Of a DNA stretch of 64,000 nt, positions 1-8,519 are shown in pieces. The position numbers were made by a program, and so were the translations under genes. Location of the stretch: the NCBI GenBank assembly GCA_965220075.1, contig OZ244806.1:310001-374000 (forward strand), given 5' to 3'. The first letter of the stretch is position 1, and each line of letters begins with the position of its first letter. The DNA is from G965220075 sp965220075. GTDB taxonomy: Bacteria; Chloroflexota; UBA11872. The notes beneath the pieces were generated by a model. The model ran no database searches. It was not told the DNA's origin and saw only the letters and a program-made list of their open reading frames with translations.

Positions 1-1
1 G

Positions 2-334
2 CGCTGTCCCTACGCCTTGCAGCAATTCCGCCCGGCCGCGCCGGAAGTGGCCGCCTTGGTAGCCGCGCCGGTCGCACAGCTGGGTCGCTTGCTGACGGGC
101 GAGTTGGACGGACTGGCGGTTCCCGTGTGCTGGGCCGGGCCGGCCGGCACCCCACGACGCACGGGCCGACTGCGCATCGACGCGGCGCAATTCTTGCCCG
201 GCGACGCGCCCTACGTTGCGCATATCGCCGAGCTGGCGCGGCGCTGCGCCGCGGGCGAGCAGGGCCTGGCATACGACACCCGGCTCGACCCGCCCCAGTT
301 GAGCGCGCCGCTGGAGCGGTCTAGCGAATCTTGA
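2..334 (+). CDS. Hypothetical protein, C-terminal part (enters from left edge)
   Basis: The reading frame is open from the window edge to a TGA at 332-334, leaving 110 visible residues, so the true start lies outside the window. The visible part begins around a CPYALQQ stretch, is rich in Ala, Arg and Pro, and has no transmembrane segment or signature I recognise. A TTG at 17 could be a start only if the gene were very short. Its last 14 bases overlap the 3' end of the convergent LiaF-like gene. Function unknown. Confidence 0.5.
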   Translation, partial: RCPYALQQFRPAAPEVAALVAAPVAQLGRLLTGELDGLAVPVCWAGPAGTPRRTGRLRIDAAQFLPGDAPYVAHIAELARRCAAGEQGLAYDTRLDPPQLSAPLERSSES

Positions 335-1244
335 CGCTGCTGGCCCCCGCGTTGACCGTGATGTCGGCTCGATTGTCCGCCCCGTCGTAGTCAGGCGATC
401 GATACGTCTCGGCGCCCACCTTGGGGAAGCGATTCTCGTCCACCTCGATAGACGACACGCCGCCGGAGACGTGAATCTGCGCGGCCACGTCGGCGGGCAC
501 CCGGATATCGAGCGAGGCGGCGCCGATGTCGAAGTAGGCCCGTATCTGTCCGGCTGCCAGCGGCAGGGTGACGCGCGCGTCGGTGGCGCCAATCTCGAGA
601 TCGAGCAGCTTGATGTTGAGACGCGCCAGGTCGAGGCGTACCCGGGCCGCGCCGCCGGCCAAACGAATCTCGGTGGGGACGTCTTCGAGCAACTGCAAGT
701 GCCAAGTCTCAGTCGGATGGTTGCCGAAAAAGGGGATGCGGAAGCGCCGCGCCAGATCGCTCGTCAGCGAGACGCGGCGGGTTCCGGCCTGATCGGTCAC
801 ACTGGTTTGCAAAGCGCGGTCGCCGGCGTGAGTCGTGAGCGCGCCGTCCACCAGCAGGCCGGGATTGGCGCCCGAGACGACCGTCAGGTCGCCGCCGGCG
901 ATGTTCAGGTCCAGTTGCAGCGCGGAGGCGCCCTGCGCGGCCACGCGAATGGGCTCCTCCACCCGCTCGCTCACCACGCTCGTACCGGCGGCGGAGAGCC
1001 CCCAGGCAGTGCCGAGCGTGCCGAGCAGTAAGAGCAGCGCGGCGGCCGAGCCTATCCAAGTGTGAATCCGCGACAGGAGCAGGTTGGCGCCGGCGGCGAG
1101 CAGCAGAACCGGCCATAGCGGCCAGAGAACGTCGAAATAGGATTGCGGCAGCGCACCCAGATTCCAGAGCAGGAGCAGCAGGCCGGCCAGCGCCACCGAG
1201 CCGGCAAAGGCGAACCCGCGAGAGCGGGCGCGGTAGCTCTCCAT
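321..1244 (-). CDS. LiaF-like membrane protein with soluble beta-rich C-terminal domain
   Basis: A 307-residue protein with three hydrophobic helices near residues 11-28, 39-57 and 63-82 (LiaF-TM/DUF5668 type). A long soluble tail follows, rich in short beta-type repeats (LDLNIAGGDLTV, LDLEIGATDARV, YFDIGAASLDIRV), typical of the LiaF/toastrack adhesin-like fold. I place the start at ATG 1244, where it shares a TGATG stop/start overlap with the upstream PspC gene, so the two are probably translationally coupled. LiaF and PspC proteins act in envelope-stress sensing; no response regulator or kinase is visible here, so that role is inferred from family. Confidence 0.75.
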   Translation of the reverse strand: MESYRARSRGFAFAGSVALAGLLLLLWNLGALPQSYFDVLWPLWPVLLLAAGANLLLSRIHTWIGSAAALLLLLGTLGTAWGLSAAGTSVVSERVEEPIRVAAQGASALQLDLNIAGGDLTVVSGANPGLLVDGALTTHAGDRALQTSVTDQAGTRRVSLTSDLARRFRIPFFGNHPTETWHLQLLEDVPTEIRLAGGAARVRLDLARLNIKLLDLEIGATDARVTLPLAAGQIRAYFDIGAASLDIRVPADVAAQIHVSGGVSSIEVDENRFPKVGAETYRSPDYDGADNRADITVNAGASSVKIR

Positions 1245-1873
1245 CAGGAACGCCGGGAGTAGATGACGGCTGCCCCGATCCCGATGAGGATCAGCGGCCA
1301 TAGGTTCCAGGGATTGAAGAAGGCGAACATCCCGAGGGAGTCGATCAGCGCGATGCCGCCGACAACCACCAGGATCACTCCGAAGATGGAGCCGCTTTTC
1401 CAGCGGCGGGCAGGCGCTGGCGCGCTGGCGCGCGGCTGCGGCTCGGCCGGGGCGGCCGGCGGACTCGCGCCCGCGCTAGGTTCGGTATCGCTTGCGGCGG
1501 GGTCCAAGGGCGCGGGTGTGGCCGCGTCATCGGCCGTTTCCGCGGGCGCGGCAGCTTCCGAGGTTGCGGGTGGGGTCGCGTCGTCGGCCGTTTCGGGCGA
1601 TGCGGCCGCGTCGGGGGGCATGGGTGTGGCCGTATCGCCGGCCGTTCCCGCCGGCGCGGCAGGCGCCTCGAAGCCCGCGCCGCTGCGGGCGGCGGATGGC
1701 GTGATTACAGCCATCACGGCGTAGACGATGATCGCCATACCGCCGGAGAAAATTGCCGCTAGCACCCATAGCAGCCGCACGAGCACCGGGTCGAGGTCGG
1801 AATACTCAGCCATCCCGCCGCACACGCCGGTCATCATCCGGTCGGTTGAGCTGCGATAGAGCCGTTGCCCCAT
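1244..1873 (-). CDS. PspC domain-containing membrane protein
   Basis: A 209-residue protein. Residues 1-60 match the PspC domain: a basic LYRSSTDRMMTGVCGGMAEY segment followed by a membrane helix (WVLAAIFSGGMAIIVYAVMAV). Residues 65-150 are an Ala/Pro/Thr low-complexity linker with repeated PETADDA-type units. The C-terminus (155-205) adds two more hydrophobic helices like the DUF5668 module of the next gene. PspC proteins sense membrane stress. The stop overlaps the start of the LiaF-like gene. The linker repeats vary and may be length-polymorphic. Confidence 0.8.
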   Translation of the reverse strand: MGQRLYRSSTDRMMTGVCGGMAEYSDLDPVLVRLLWVLAAIFSGGMAIIVYAVMAVITPSAARSGAGFEAPAAPAGTAGDTATPMPPDAAASPETADDATPPATSEAAAPAETADDAATPAPLDPAASDTEPSAGASPPAAPAEPQPRASAPAPARRWKSGSIFGVILVVVGGIALIDSLGMFAFFNPWNLWPLILIGIGAAVIYSRRS

Positions 1874-2077
1874 GGTGTCCGCCTAAGTTCGATTTACGTC
1901 CAGCATCAAGGTAGCCAGCCGCGCGGCCGGCGCCATCGCCCAAACGCAGTAACTTCGCGAGCGCGCGCCCGGCCAAAAGGACTAGCCGCGGCGCCCCCGC
2001 CCCGCCGGCCGCGCGGCGCACCCGCGCTCGCAACCACGCCGCCGGGAAGGCGCGCACGGGCCGGCCGTGCGCGCGGA

Positions 2078-2093
2078 TGTTTCACGTGAAACA
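2078..2093. promoter_or_regulatory. parS-type centromere site
   Basis: The 16 bases TGTTTCACGTGAAACA form a perfect inverted repeat and match the ParB-binding parS consensus known from Bacillus and many other bacteria (TGTTNCACGTGAAACA). The site lies in the gap between the divergently arranged PspC gene (1873) and the tail of the RDD gene (2134). No parA, parB or dnaA is in the window, so chromosomal segregation function is inferred from sequence identity alone. Confidence 0.8.
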
Positions 2094-2133
2094 GGTAGCC
2101 GTGATGAGGCGCCGCCGCCTGGCGCCAGGCTGC

Positions 2134-2757
2134 TTAGTAGCGCTTGAAGCTCGCGGGTCCCTCGTCCGGCGCCGCCTTGTCCACCGCCCGCGCGCGAACC
2201 ACCCGCGTGCGGAAGGGGAGATCGTGGATCGCGCGGTGATCGCGGCGTCGGAAGACGACCCAGAGGCTCAGGAACAGCAGCAACGTGACGATTGTGAACT
2301 GCTGCTGCTCCGCCAGGCCCAGAAGGGCCGGGGTGCTCAAGATCGCAAAGAGAACGAGCTCGCGTCCGAGCACAAGAAGCGCGCCGGGGCGCGCCGTGCC
2401 CTCCGACGCGAGCCGCAGGCCCAGGAGCCGCTTACCCACCGTGTAGCCAACCGCCGCTTGCATGGACCAGCGGTACACCACCTCGAGCGCGCGCACCCAC
2501 AGCGCGAATCCTTGATCTATGTCCGACACCCCCGGTCCGATCACTCCGGCCGCCAGCCCGATCAGCCAGGCCACGCCTGAAACCAATAGCTGGTCCAGTA
2601 TCCAGGCCCCGATCCGCCGCAGGATCAGCCCGAAATCGGGCCGCGGCAGGCCGGCCTGGTCCCAGCGGTTCGGCCTGCGCGGGCGTTCCTCGGCGGCTTG
2701 ATCGAACGGTTCGGGATCGTCGCGGCGGTCGGGCGGCCGGTCGGTGGACTCCGACAT
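2134..2757 (-). CDS. RDD family membrane protein
   Basis: About 207 residues from ATG 2757, chosen because a GGGAG lies about 9 bases upstream; an upstream ATG at 2850 would add 31 non-conserved residues. The N-terminal 40 residues are charged and Pro-rich. They are followed by the RDD hallmark (RRIGAWILDQLLV, with the Arg and Asp of the family) and membrane helices, then VGKRLLGLRL and a terminal DRRDH-like RRRDHRAIHDL motif. RDD proteins are small multipass proteins, some linked to ion transport; the specific role is unknown. Confidence 0.8.
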   Translation of the reverse strand: MSESTDRPPDRRDDPEPFDQAAEERPRRPNRWDQAGLPRPDFGLILRRIGAWILDQLLVSGVAWLIGLAAGVIGPGVSDIDQGFALWVRALEVVYRWSMQAAVGYTVGKRLLGLRLASEGTARPGALLVLGRELVLFAILSTPALLGLAEQQQFTIVTLLLFLSLWVVFRRRDHRAIHDLPFRTRVVRARAVDKAAPDEGPASFKRY

Positions 2758-3000
2758 GTCGGCACCCGCTCCCTGGTTGCTGCCGCTCGCGGTTCCGTCC
2801 CGCGCGTTCGTCTGTGCCGGCAGTATCCCACCGGCGTTGCGTTCACGCATTGAAGGGCCGCCAACCGTGGGGCCCGCGCTTCGGGCGCCCGCCGCGCTCG
2901 CAGGCAGACCGCTGCGGCTCGGCCTACGCCGGCCGGACTGCGTAGACTATTGCTTAGATCGTTGATCAGGTTTCCGGTGTTTCCGCCGGCGGAGGGCCTC

Positions 3001-3468
3001 GTGGTCGACGCTAACGCTCTGCGCGCGAATCAAGCTTTCGTGATAGTCCTGCTCGTGCTGGGATTCATTCTGGGCGAGGGCGCCGGGACCTGGCTCGTGT
3101 TAGGGGTAGGCGCCGTGCTGGCCCTGGGCACCGCCACTAACCGGCTGGCGCTCTTCCAGCAGGTGTACTTCCAGATCCTGCGGCCGGCCCGTCTGATCAA
3201 GCCCGCTTTGCGGGAGGAGAGCGCCACGCCGCACCGCTTCGCGCAGGCCGTGGGCGCCCTGGTCACTCTCGCCGGCGGGCTGATCGTGCTGCTTACGCCC
3301 GTGACCGCGCTTGGCTGGGCGCTGGTTTGGATCGTGGTCGCCCTCGCCGTCGTGAACCTGTTTGCCGGGTTCTGTCTCGGTTGCTTCATGTACCTGCACC
3401 TGGACCGCATGGGGCTCCTCCCCACCTCGATCTCCGACCGCGCACGACGGGCGCCCGCCGACGGGTAG
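3001..3468 (+). CDS. DUF4395 domain membrane protein
   Basis: A 155-residue integral membrane protein starting at GTG 3001, preceded by GGAGG at 2991-2995. The start VVDANALRANQAF and the Cys-rich FCLGCFMYLHL segment near the end are typical of DUF4395. Four hydrophobic helices are visible. The partner gene begins 6 bases downstream and encodes a thioredoxin-like protein; this pairing recurs in actinobacterial and Chloroflexota genomes and suggests a membrane redox or sulfur-handling role, which is inference. Confidence 0.8.
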   Translation: MVDANALRANQAFVIVLLVLGFILGEGAGTWLVLGVGAVLALGTATNRLALFQQVYFQILRPARLIKPALREESATPHRFAQAVGALVTLAGGLIVLLTPVTALGWALVWIVVALAVVNLFAGFCLGCFMYLHLDRMGLLPTSISDRARRAPADG

Positions 3469-3474
3469 CCGCCC

Positions 3475-3873
3475 GTGGAGGTCCGCCTGCTGATCACGCT
3501 GGGCGCGGCCGCGGCGCTGGCACTCTCCATCGGCGCGGTCAGGCTCTGGATCGGCCGTCGCGGCGCCGCCCTGCTGGGTGCTGAGGCGGCCGCGCTGGCC
3601 ACACCGGGCCGCGCCACCGTTCTGTATTTCTACACGGATTCCTGCGGGGTCTGCCGGTCCGAGCAGAAGCCCGCGCTGGAACGGCTGACCATGCACGCCG
3701 CCAATGTGGTCCTGCGCGAGATCGACGCCGTCGCCGAGCGCGAACTGGCCAAACGCTTCCGCGTCCTCACCGTGCCTACCACCGTGGTGCTGGACGGACT
3801 TGGCCGGGTGGTGGCGGTCAACAGCGGCTTCGCTGATCAGCAAACCCTGCGGGCGCAGATCCGCGCCGCATAG
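3475..3873 (+). CDS. Membrane-anchored thioredoxin family protein
   Basis: A 132-residue protein starting at GTG 3475. An N-terminal hydrophobic segment (LLITLGAAAALALSIGAV) should anchor it with the thioredoxin domain outside the membrane. The fold is recognisable from VLYFYTDSCGVCRSEQKP, with the active-site CGVC, and from the cis-Pro loop VLTVPTTVVLDG. It follows the DUF4395 gene by 6 bases, so the two form one transcription unit and probably one redox pathway. Substrate unknown. Confidence 0.85.
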   Translation: MEVRLLITLGAAAALALSIGAVRLWIGRRGAALLGAEAAALATPGRATVLYFYTDSCGVCRSEQKPALERLTMHAANVVLREIDAVAERELAKRFRVLTVPTTVVLDGLGRVVAVNSGFADQQTLRAQIRAA

Positions 3874-3912
3874 CCTCCCGGCCGCCGCCGCGCTTGCCGG
3901 TAGACTCGGCTC

Positions 3913-4671
3913 ATGGCCGTTCGCGGAGTCATCTTCGACCTCTGGGACACACTCGTGTCTCAGGAACCCATGCTCGGCTCGCCCAGCAATCGCGCGGGCG
4001 CGGCCCTGCTGGCGGGGGTTATTGAGCGCGGCGGGCTGATGCCGGAGCCGCCCGCCGCCGACCAGCTGGCGGAGTCGCTCGGCGAGGCGCTGCAAGAGGC
4101 TTTGATCGAGACCTACACCTCCCAGTGCGCGCTGCCCGACGTCCGCGGGGTGTTTGGCGCGGTCTTCGACCGCTTCGAGTGGGAGCCGCCGGCCGAGCTG
4201 ATCGAGCTCATGCTTCCGGTCTACTTCCGGCCCTTCTTCGAGTCCATGCGGCCGGCCGACCAGGCCGCCCCCGTGCTGGCGCTGCTGCGCAAGGCGGGGC
4301 TGCGCACCGCGATCATCGCCAATCTCCTCTACGGAGAAGACCTGCTCCTACAGCGCCTGCGCACCCTTGGCATCCTCCCCAGCGTGGACGCCTGCGTGCT
4401 GAGCACCGAAAGCGGCTGGTTCAAGCCGCATCCGGTCCCCTATCGCGAGGCGCGCACGCGTCTCGGGTTCGCGGCGGCCGACACGGTGATGGTGGGGGAC
4501 GACTGGGACTTCGACGTGCGGACCCCCCAGCGTATGGGGATGCGGGCGGTCTGGCTGCGCCGCCCCGGCGCAACGCTGCCGGACGGCGTGGCGCCCGACG
4601 CCGTCATCGACGGGCTGGGCGATCTGCTGCCGGCGATCGCCGCGCTCGAGGCGTCCGGCCGGGTCGCGTGA
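3913..4671 (+). CDS. HAD superfamily hydrolase
   Basis: A 252-residue protein with all four HAD motifs: motif I FDLWDTLV (nucleophile Asp, with Trp in the usual spot for this subfamily), motif II IIAN, motif III Lys in WFKPHP, and motif IV GDDWDFDV. The cap is alpha-helical (residues about 20-110). Such enzymes are phosphatases or dehalogenases for small metabolites; the substrate cannot be read from sequence. The stop overlaps the next gene's GTG start (GTGA at 4668-4671), so the pair is coupled. Confidence 0.85.
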   Translation: MAVRGVIFDLWDTLVSQEPMLGSPSNRAGAALLAGVIERGGLMPEPPAADQLAESLGEALQEALIETYTSQCALPDVRGVFGAVFDRFEWEPPAELIELMLPVYFRPFFESMRPADQAAPVLALLRKAGLRTAIIANLLYGEDLLLQRLRTLGILPSVDACVLSTESGWFKPHPVPYREARTRLGFAAADTVMVGDDWDFDVRTPQRMGMRAVWLRRPGATLPDGVAPDAVIDGLGDLLPAIAALEASGRVA

Positions 4672-5444
4672 GCCGCCCGCCAGGCACTGCGCGCGCTCTC
4701 CTGCGCCGCATCTACCGGATCCCCAGTCCCACCTACAACCACGCCTCCAAGCGCAATCTGAAACGCTTTTTCGCGGCCGCGGCGGACCCGGTGACCGAAC
4801 GGGGCGCCCGCCTGCTCAACGTTGGCGGCGGGAACCGTCTGCCGCCGCCCGACGTTGTCGGCGAGCGCGTGCGCGCCGCTCTGGTCAACGTGGACGTGGG
4901 ACGGTTTCCGGCCGTGCGCTGTCTGGCCGATGCGCAGCGTCTGCCCTTCGCCTCGGGCAGCTTCGCGGGCATCCTCTCCACCGCCGTCCTCGAGCATCTG
5001 CCGGACCCCCGGCGGGCGGTCTCCGAAGCTCTGCGCGTGGCCGAGGTCGATGCGCTCCTCTACCTGGAAGTGCCCTTCCTGCAGGGCTATCACGCCTCGC
5101 CCAACGACTATCAGCGCTTTACCAGCAGCGGCCTTCGCCACCTGTTGCGCGGGCATGCCGACGTGGAGGTGGGCGTCTGCGTCGGCCCCAGCTCGGCGCT
5201 CAGCTGGGTTGCGCGCGGCTATCTGAAAGGCCTGCTCAGCGGGTTCTCGCGCCGCCGCAAAGCCGAGCGGCTGGCCGAGTTCGTGGCCGCCTGGCTTACC
5301 GTCCCGATCAAGTACCTGGATCGCTGGGTGGCCGACCGGCCGGCCGCCGAGGACCTCGCCTCCGGCTTCTACGTCTTTGCCCGCGTAGTCAAGCCACGAT
5401 CCTCCCTTGCTGCCCCCTCTCCCGGTGGGAGAGGGCCGGGGTGA
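4668..5444 (+). CDS. Class I SAM-dependent methyltransferase
   Basis: A 258-residue protein starting at GTG 4668, overlapping the HAD stop. Residues about 45-140 form the Rossmann-like methyltransferase domain: RLLNVGGGNRLPP (motif I variant with NVGGG), the acidic VNVDVG strand, ADAQRLPFASGSF (motif II), and TAVLEHLPDP (motif III). The C-terminus is helical and basic. The last dozen residues (PSPGGRGPG) are translated from a REP-type palindrome (5415-5449), so the natural end may once have been elsewhere. Substrate unknown; coupling to a HAD phosphatase suggests a shared small-molecule or sugar substrate. Confidence 0.8.
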   Translation: MSRPPGTARALLRRIYRIPSPTYNHASKRNLKRFFAAAADPVTERGARLLNVGGGNRLPPPDVVGERVRAALVNVDVGRFPAVRCLADAQRLPFASGSFAGILSTAVLEHLPDPRRAVSEALRVAEVDALLYLEVPFLQGYHASPNDYQRFTSSGLRHLLRGHADVEVGVCVGPSSALSWVARGYLKGLLSGFSRRRKAERLAEFVAAWLTVPIKYLDRWVADRPAAEDLASGFYVFARVVKPRSSLAAPSPGGRGPG

Positions 5445-5449
5445 GGGTG
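5415..5449. repeat. REP family A palindrome (CCCTCTCCC type)
   Basis: CCCTCTCCC and GGGAGAGGG face each other across a short GGT loop, followed by the directional tail CCGGGGTGAGGG. The same palindrome and tail recur at 38018-38053 and, split by insertions, at 45545/46824 and 63392/63531. The element overlaps the 3' end of the methyltransferase gene. Confidence 0.85.
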
Positions 5450-5504
5450 GCTTCCGGGTCCAGATAAGCCGCCTGCCGCACGAGCGCCCTTTTTCGCGCC
5501 GATG

Positions 5505-6494
5505 TCACTCCAGCGTAACTACCCGCCGCTCGGCCGCCGACACGTACGCCGCTTCGAGCACCCGCTGCACCTCCAGACCCACCTTCCCCGGCAGCTGGTG
5601 CTCGGCGCGGCCCTCCACGGCGTCCACGAAGTCCTCGATCAGCGGCAGGTCGTGCAGGGGGTTCCCCGCAAGGACCTGGCGCTCCACCTCGGACCCGCGC
5701 TGCACGATCAGCTCGTCGCCGCGCGTATAGGGCACGCGAATGTAGCCGTGGGTACACCAGACCTCGTAGTCGCCGCGCGCCGGGTTGACGCTCCAGCACG
5801 ACGAGAGCGTCGCCTGCACGCCCGAGCGGTACTGGACTATCAGCGACGCCGTGTCTTCCACGTCGCCCTTCAGTCCCCGGCGGTCCACGAACGCCGCCAC
5901 CCGCGCCGCCTCGCCGGCCAGCGAGTGGAATGTCTCCAGACGGTGACTGGCCAGGTCCATCAGGGGGCCGCCGCCGCTCTGAGCCAGGTCCAGCCGCCAT
6001 GCCTTTGGATCGTCCGGCGTGAGGTCGAGCGCCGCCGAAGCATTCCCGTGCAGAGCGATCGGCGTGCCCAGATCGCCGCTGGACACGAGCTCACGCGCGC
6101 GCCGGTTGACTGGATAGAACCGCTGGTAGTAGGCCACGCCCAGCACCACACGCGCGCGCTCCGCCGCCTCCACAAGCTCCTCCGCTTCGCCCAAATGCAG
6201 CGTCATCGGTTTCTCGACCAGGACGTGGAGACCGCGCTCGATGGCCGCCCGCGCCTGCGGAGCGTGCAATGCGACCGGAGTGGCTACGTAGACGGCGTCG
6301 ATGGGCGCGCCCGCCAGCATCGCCTGGTAGTCGTGGTAGGCGTGCGGGACCTCGAACTCAGCGGCGCCGGCCGCGAGCGCGTCACGCCGCCGCCGGCAAA
6401 TGGCGGTCAGCTCGCTGCGGCCATGTGCCCGAATGGCGGGCGCCACGGCCTTTTGCGCGATGTCGCCGAACCCCACGATTCCCCAGCGCAGCAT
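5505..6494 (-). CDS. Gfo/Idh/MocA family oxidoreductase
   Basis: A 329-residue NAD(P)-dependent sugar or cyclitol dehydrogenase. The N-terminus has the Rossmann motif WGIVGFGDIAQKAVAPAI, followed by the conserved substrate-site motif VEKPMTLHLGEAEEL (catalytic EKP Lys) and the C-terminal Gfo/Idh alpha/beta domain with the GGPLMDLASHRLET segment. Full family length. It stands alone between a REP element and the accessory strip. Substrate unknown. Confidence 0.88.
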   Translation of the reverse strand: MLRWGIVGFGDIAQKAVAPAIRAHGRSELTAICRRRRDALAAGAAEFEVPHAYHDYQAMLAGAPIDAVYVATPVALHAPQARAAIERGLHVLVEKPMTLHLGEAEELVEAAERARVVLGVAYYQRFYPVNRRARELVSSGDLGTPIALHGNASAALDLTPDDPKAWRLDLAQSGGGPLMDLASHRLETFHSLAGEAARVAAFVDRRGLKGDVEDTASLIVQYRSGVQATLSSCWSVNPARGDYEVWCTHGYIRVPYTRGDELIVQRGSEVERQVLAGNPLHDLPLIEDFVDAVEGRAEHQLPGKVGLEVQRVLEAAYVSAAERRVVTLE

Positions 6495-6696
6495 TCCCGC
6501 AGCCTCCGCGCGCTCCCCTAACGGATTGCGAGTCTCTCATGATGCCGGTGAGCGACCCCGCGCGCGAGAGCATGCACCGGGAGGACACCTCCGCCACGCG
6601 GGCGAAAAAGCCTGCCCCGTATCGAATACGGGGCAGCCGTCCAGACACGTCGTGCCTTGCGCCATGCCTGACCCGTACCCGATATGGCGTCCAGTA

Positions 6697-6719
6697 GGGG
6701 CGGGTTTCAAACCCGCCCC
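6697..6719. repeat. REP family C palindrome next to an IS110 end
   Basis: GGGGCGGGTTT and its complement AAACCCGCCCC form a near-perfect 11-bp stem with a 1-base centre. The T-A before it and the CT after it match the usual GTAGGGG...CCCCTAC frame of this repeat, except that IS110-like sequence starts right after CT. Confidence 0.8.
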
Positions 6720-6720
6720 T

Positions 6721-6785
6721 TGTATGTTGCAAGACCCTCGGACCGACCGGGGGAACAAGCAGGGCCGGAACGACCGACGTGTGAC
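6721..6785. mobile_element. Solitary left-end remnant of the IS110-type element
   Basis: TGTATGTTGCAAGACCCTCGG starting at 6721 also opens the complete IS110 element at 19404. The match continues with changes for about 60 bases (CCGGGGGAA, GGGCCGG), then ends. No transposase or right end follows, so this is a relic or failed insertion. Both copies sit directly after a palindrome ending CCCCT. Confidence 0.7.
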
Positions 6786-6857
6786 CACGCCCCTGCCAGT
6801 GAGACCACGCCCAAGCGGCCCCGCCTGGATTCCGGGTCGAGACCGCGTGAGGCAAGG

Positions 6858-6930
6858 CAGCCCCGCCCGGACTCGAACCGGGGCGCATGGTTTAGGAAAC
6901 CACTGCTCTGTCCAACTGAGCTACGGGGCC
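6858..6930 (-). tRNA. tRNA-Arg (CCT)
   Basis: On the minus strand this reads as a full cloverleaf of 73 nt. The acceptor GGCCCCG pairs with CGGGGCT, the D-stem is GCTC/GAGC, and the anticodon loop TTCCTAA has anticodon CCT (reads AGG). The T-arm is CCCGG-TTCGAGT-CCGGG. No CCA is encoded. Confidence 0.9.
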
Positions 6931-7235
6931 AAGGAGGTCACCGTGCGCCTGCCTGCGCGCGTCCGCACGGCAGACAGGCGTCGAGCATAGTCGACCCGGC
7001 GGCGCGGGCCATCTCGGGAGATGCGCCACCCCGGCCGCACGTCAAAGGCCGTCCCCACCCGGTCGAGCCGTGAAGGGGACAAGAACCGGCGCGTGCCGCA
7101 TCCGAGGCGCGGGCGGTTCGCGAACCGCTGCGAGTTTAGTCAGTGCTCCGGTCGGATTGTCGAAATGCTTTTGACTATGCAACTCTAAATCGTGTGCAAT
7201 ACGACTATACGTCGGTGTGAATAGAACTATTCGAC
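6931..7235. other. Intergenic, no gene seen
   Basis: About 300 bases between tRNA-Arg and the fic gene. It holds a CGGTTCGCGAACCG palindrome near 7112-7125, also seen near 11648 and 17733, and an AT-richer stretch at 7137-7235 that probably contains the fic promoter. No coding frame looks real. Confidence 0.5.
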
Positions 7236-8408
7236 ATGCTTTTCCACACGCCGCCGCTCGAGGAGCAGGAAGCGGACGTCTGCGCACGCGTGGACGAGCT
7301 GCGCACCTCTCTGCGCGGCCAGGTCTCGGAGGAGCGGCGCTGGACTGGGCTGCTGCGGCGTGTCTCGTCCGCCCGCGCAATTCAGGCGTCCAACAGCATC
7401 GAGGGGCTGGATGTCACGCTGGACGACGCCGTGGCGGCCGTGGGCGGCGGCGACCCGCTGGACGCCCCCGAAAGCGTATGGGCGGCCATCCGGGGATACC
7501 GCGACGCCATGACGTTCGTCCTGCAGCTGGCGGACGATCCGCACTTCGAGTACGACGCCTCGCTGATCAGGAGCCTGCACTACATGATGATGCAGTACGA
7601 CCTGAGCAAGCACCCTGGCCGCTGGCGGCCGGGACCCATATACGTTCGCGACGAGCGGACGCGGGCGGTCGTGTACGAGGGGCCGGACGCCGTTGAGGTT
7701 CCCAGGCTCATGGCGGAGCTGATTGCGGAGCTGCGCGAACAGGACCAGAGCGTCCCCCCCGTAGTACGGGGCGCGATGGCGCATCTCAACCTGGCCCTGA
7801 TCCACCCGTTCCGGGACGGCAACGGCCGGATGGCGCGCGGGCTGCAGACGCTCGTGCTGGCGCGCGAGGGGATTCTGGCGCCCGAGCTCTCAAGCATTGA
7901 GGAGTACTTGGGCCGCAACACGGACGCGTACTACGCGGTGCTGGCCGAGGTCAGCGGGGGCGCGTGGCAGCCTCGCAGAAGCGCCCGCCCGTGGGTCCGG
8001 TTCGCGCTGACCGCACACTACCGGCAGGTCGAGACGCTGCGCCGCCGAGCGATCGAGGCGGAGCGCCGCTGGGACGCCCTCGACCAGGAAATCCAGCGCC
8101 GGCGCCTACTGGAGCGGTCCGTCGGCGCCCTGTGGGACGCCGCGCTGGGCTTCCGGGTGCGCAACTCGACGTACCGCGAGTTCGCGGAGGTGGGCATCGC
8201 AGTCGCGGGCCGCGACCTGAAGGCGCTTGCCGACGCGGGTCTGCTGGTGGCGCGGGGACAAGCCCGCGGCCGGCATTACGTGGCTTCCGAGAAGCTGAAG
8301 GAGATCGAGGCGTCGATCCGCCGCGATCGGCGGCCGATCCCCGACCCATTCCAGGAGGACCCGCGCCAGCGGGTGTTTACGCTCACGGGCGAGCCCGGCG
8401 CGGGTTGA
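7236..8408 (+). CDS. Fic family protein (predicted AMP-transferase)
   Basis: A 390-residue Fic protein. The core motif HPFRDGNGRMAR (catalytic His, phosphate-binding loop) is intact near residue 191. The N-terminal SNSIEG (around residue 52) fits the inhibitory helix motif (S/T)xxxE(G/N) of class II Fic proteins, so the enzyme should be self-inhibited. A C-terminal winged-helix-like region follows (residues about 290-370). Family members AMPylate or otherwise modify protein hydroxyls; the target is unknown. A relic of a second copy's C-terminus lies at 11386-11584. A hairpin terminator follows at 8520. Confidence 0.9.
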   Translation: MLFHTPPLEEQEADVCARVDELRTSLRGQVSEERRWTGLLRRVSSARAIQASNSIEGLDVTLDDAVAAVGGGDPLDAPESVWAAIRGYRDAMTFVLQLADDPHFEYDASLIRSLHYMMMQYDLSKHPGRWRPGPIYVRDERTRAVVYEGPDAVEVPRLMAELIAELREQDQSVPPVVRGAMAHLNLALIHPFRDGNGRMARGLQTLVLAREGILAPELSSIEEYLGRNTDAYYAVLAEVSGGAWQPRRSARPWVRFALTAHYRQVETLRRRAIEAERRWDALDQEIQRRRLLERSVGALWDAALGFRVRNSTYREFAEVGIAVAGRDLKALADAGLLVARGQARGRHYVASEKLKEIEASIRRDRRPIPDPFQEDPRQRVFTLTGEPGAG

Positions 8409-8519
8409 GAGTGCGGCCGCGGTGGGCACCTCTCCGCAACGTGATCCCTGCGGGCGTTGATGGGGAAAGGGTCACGCCTGGAATGTGTCTTGCCTCCCTA
8501 GTCGGCTCGCTGGCTAAGT

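Noticed and set aside
2077..2580. Plus-strand frame starting MFHVKQ
   Set aside because: Its start is simply the parS palindrome; the rest is antisense to the RDD gene.
4125..4667. Long N-terminal extension of the methyltransferase frame
   Set aside because: This part lies over the HAD gene in another frame; the true start is GTG 4668 at the coupled stop.
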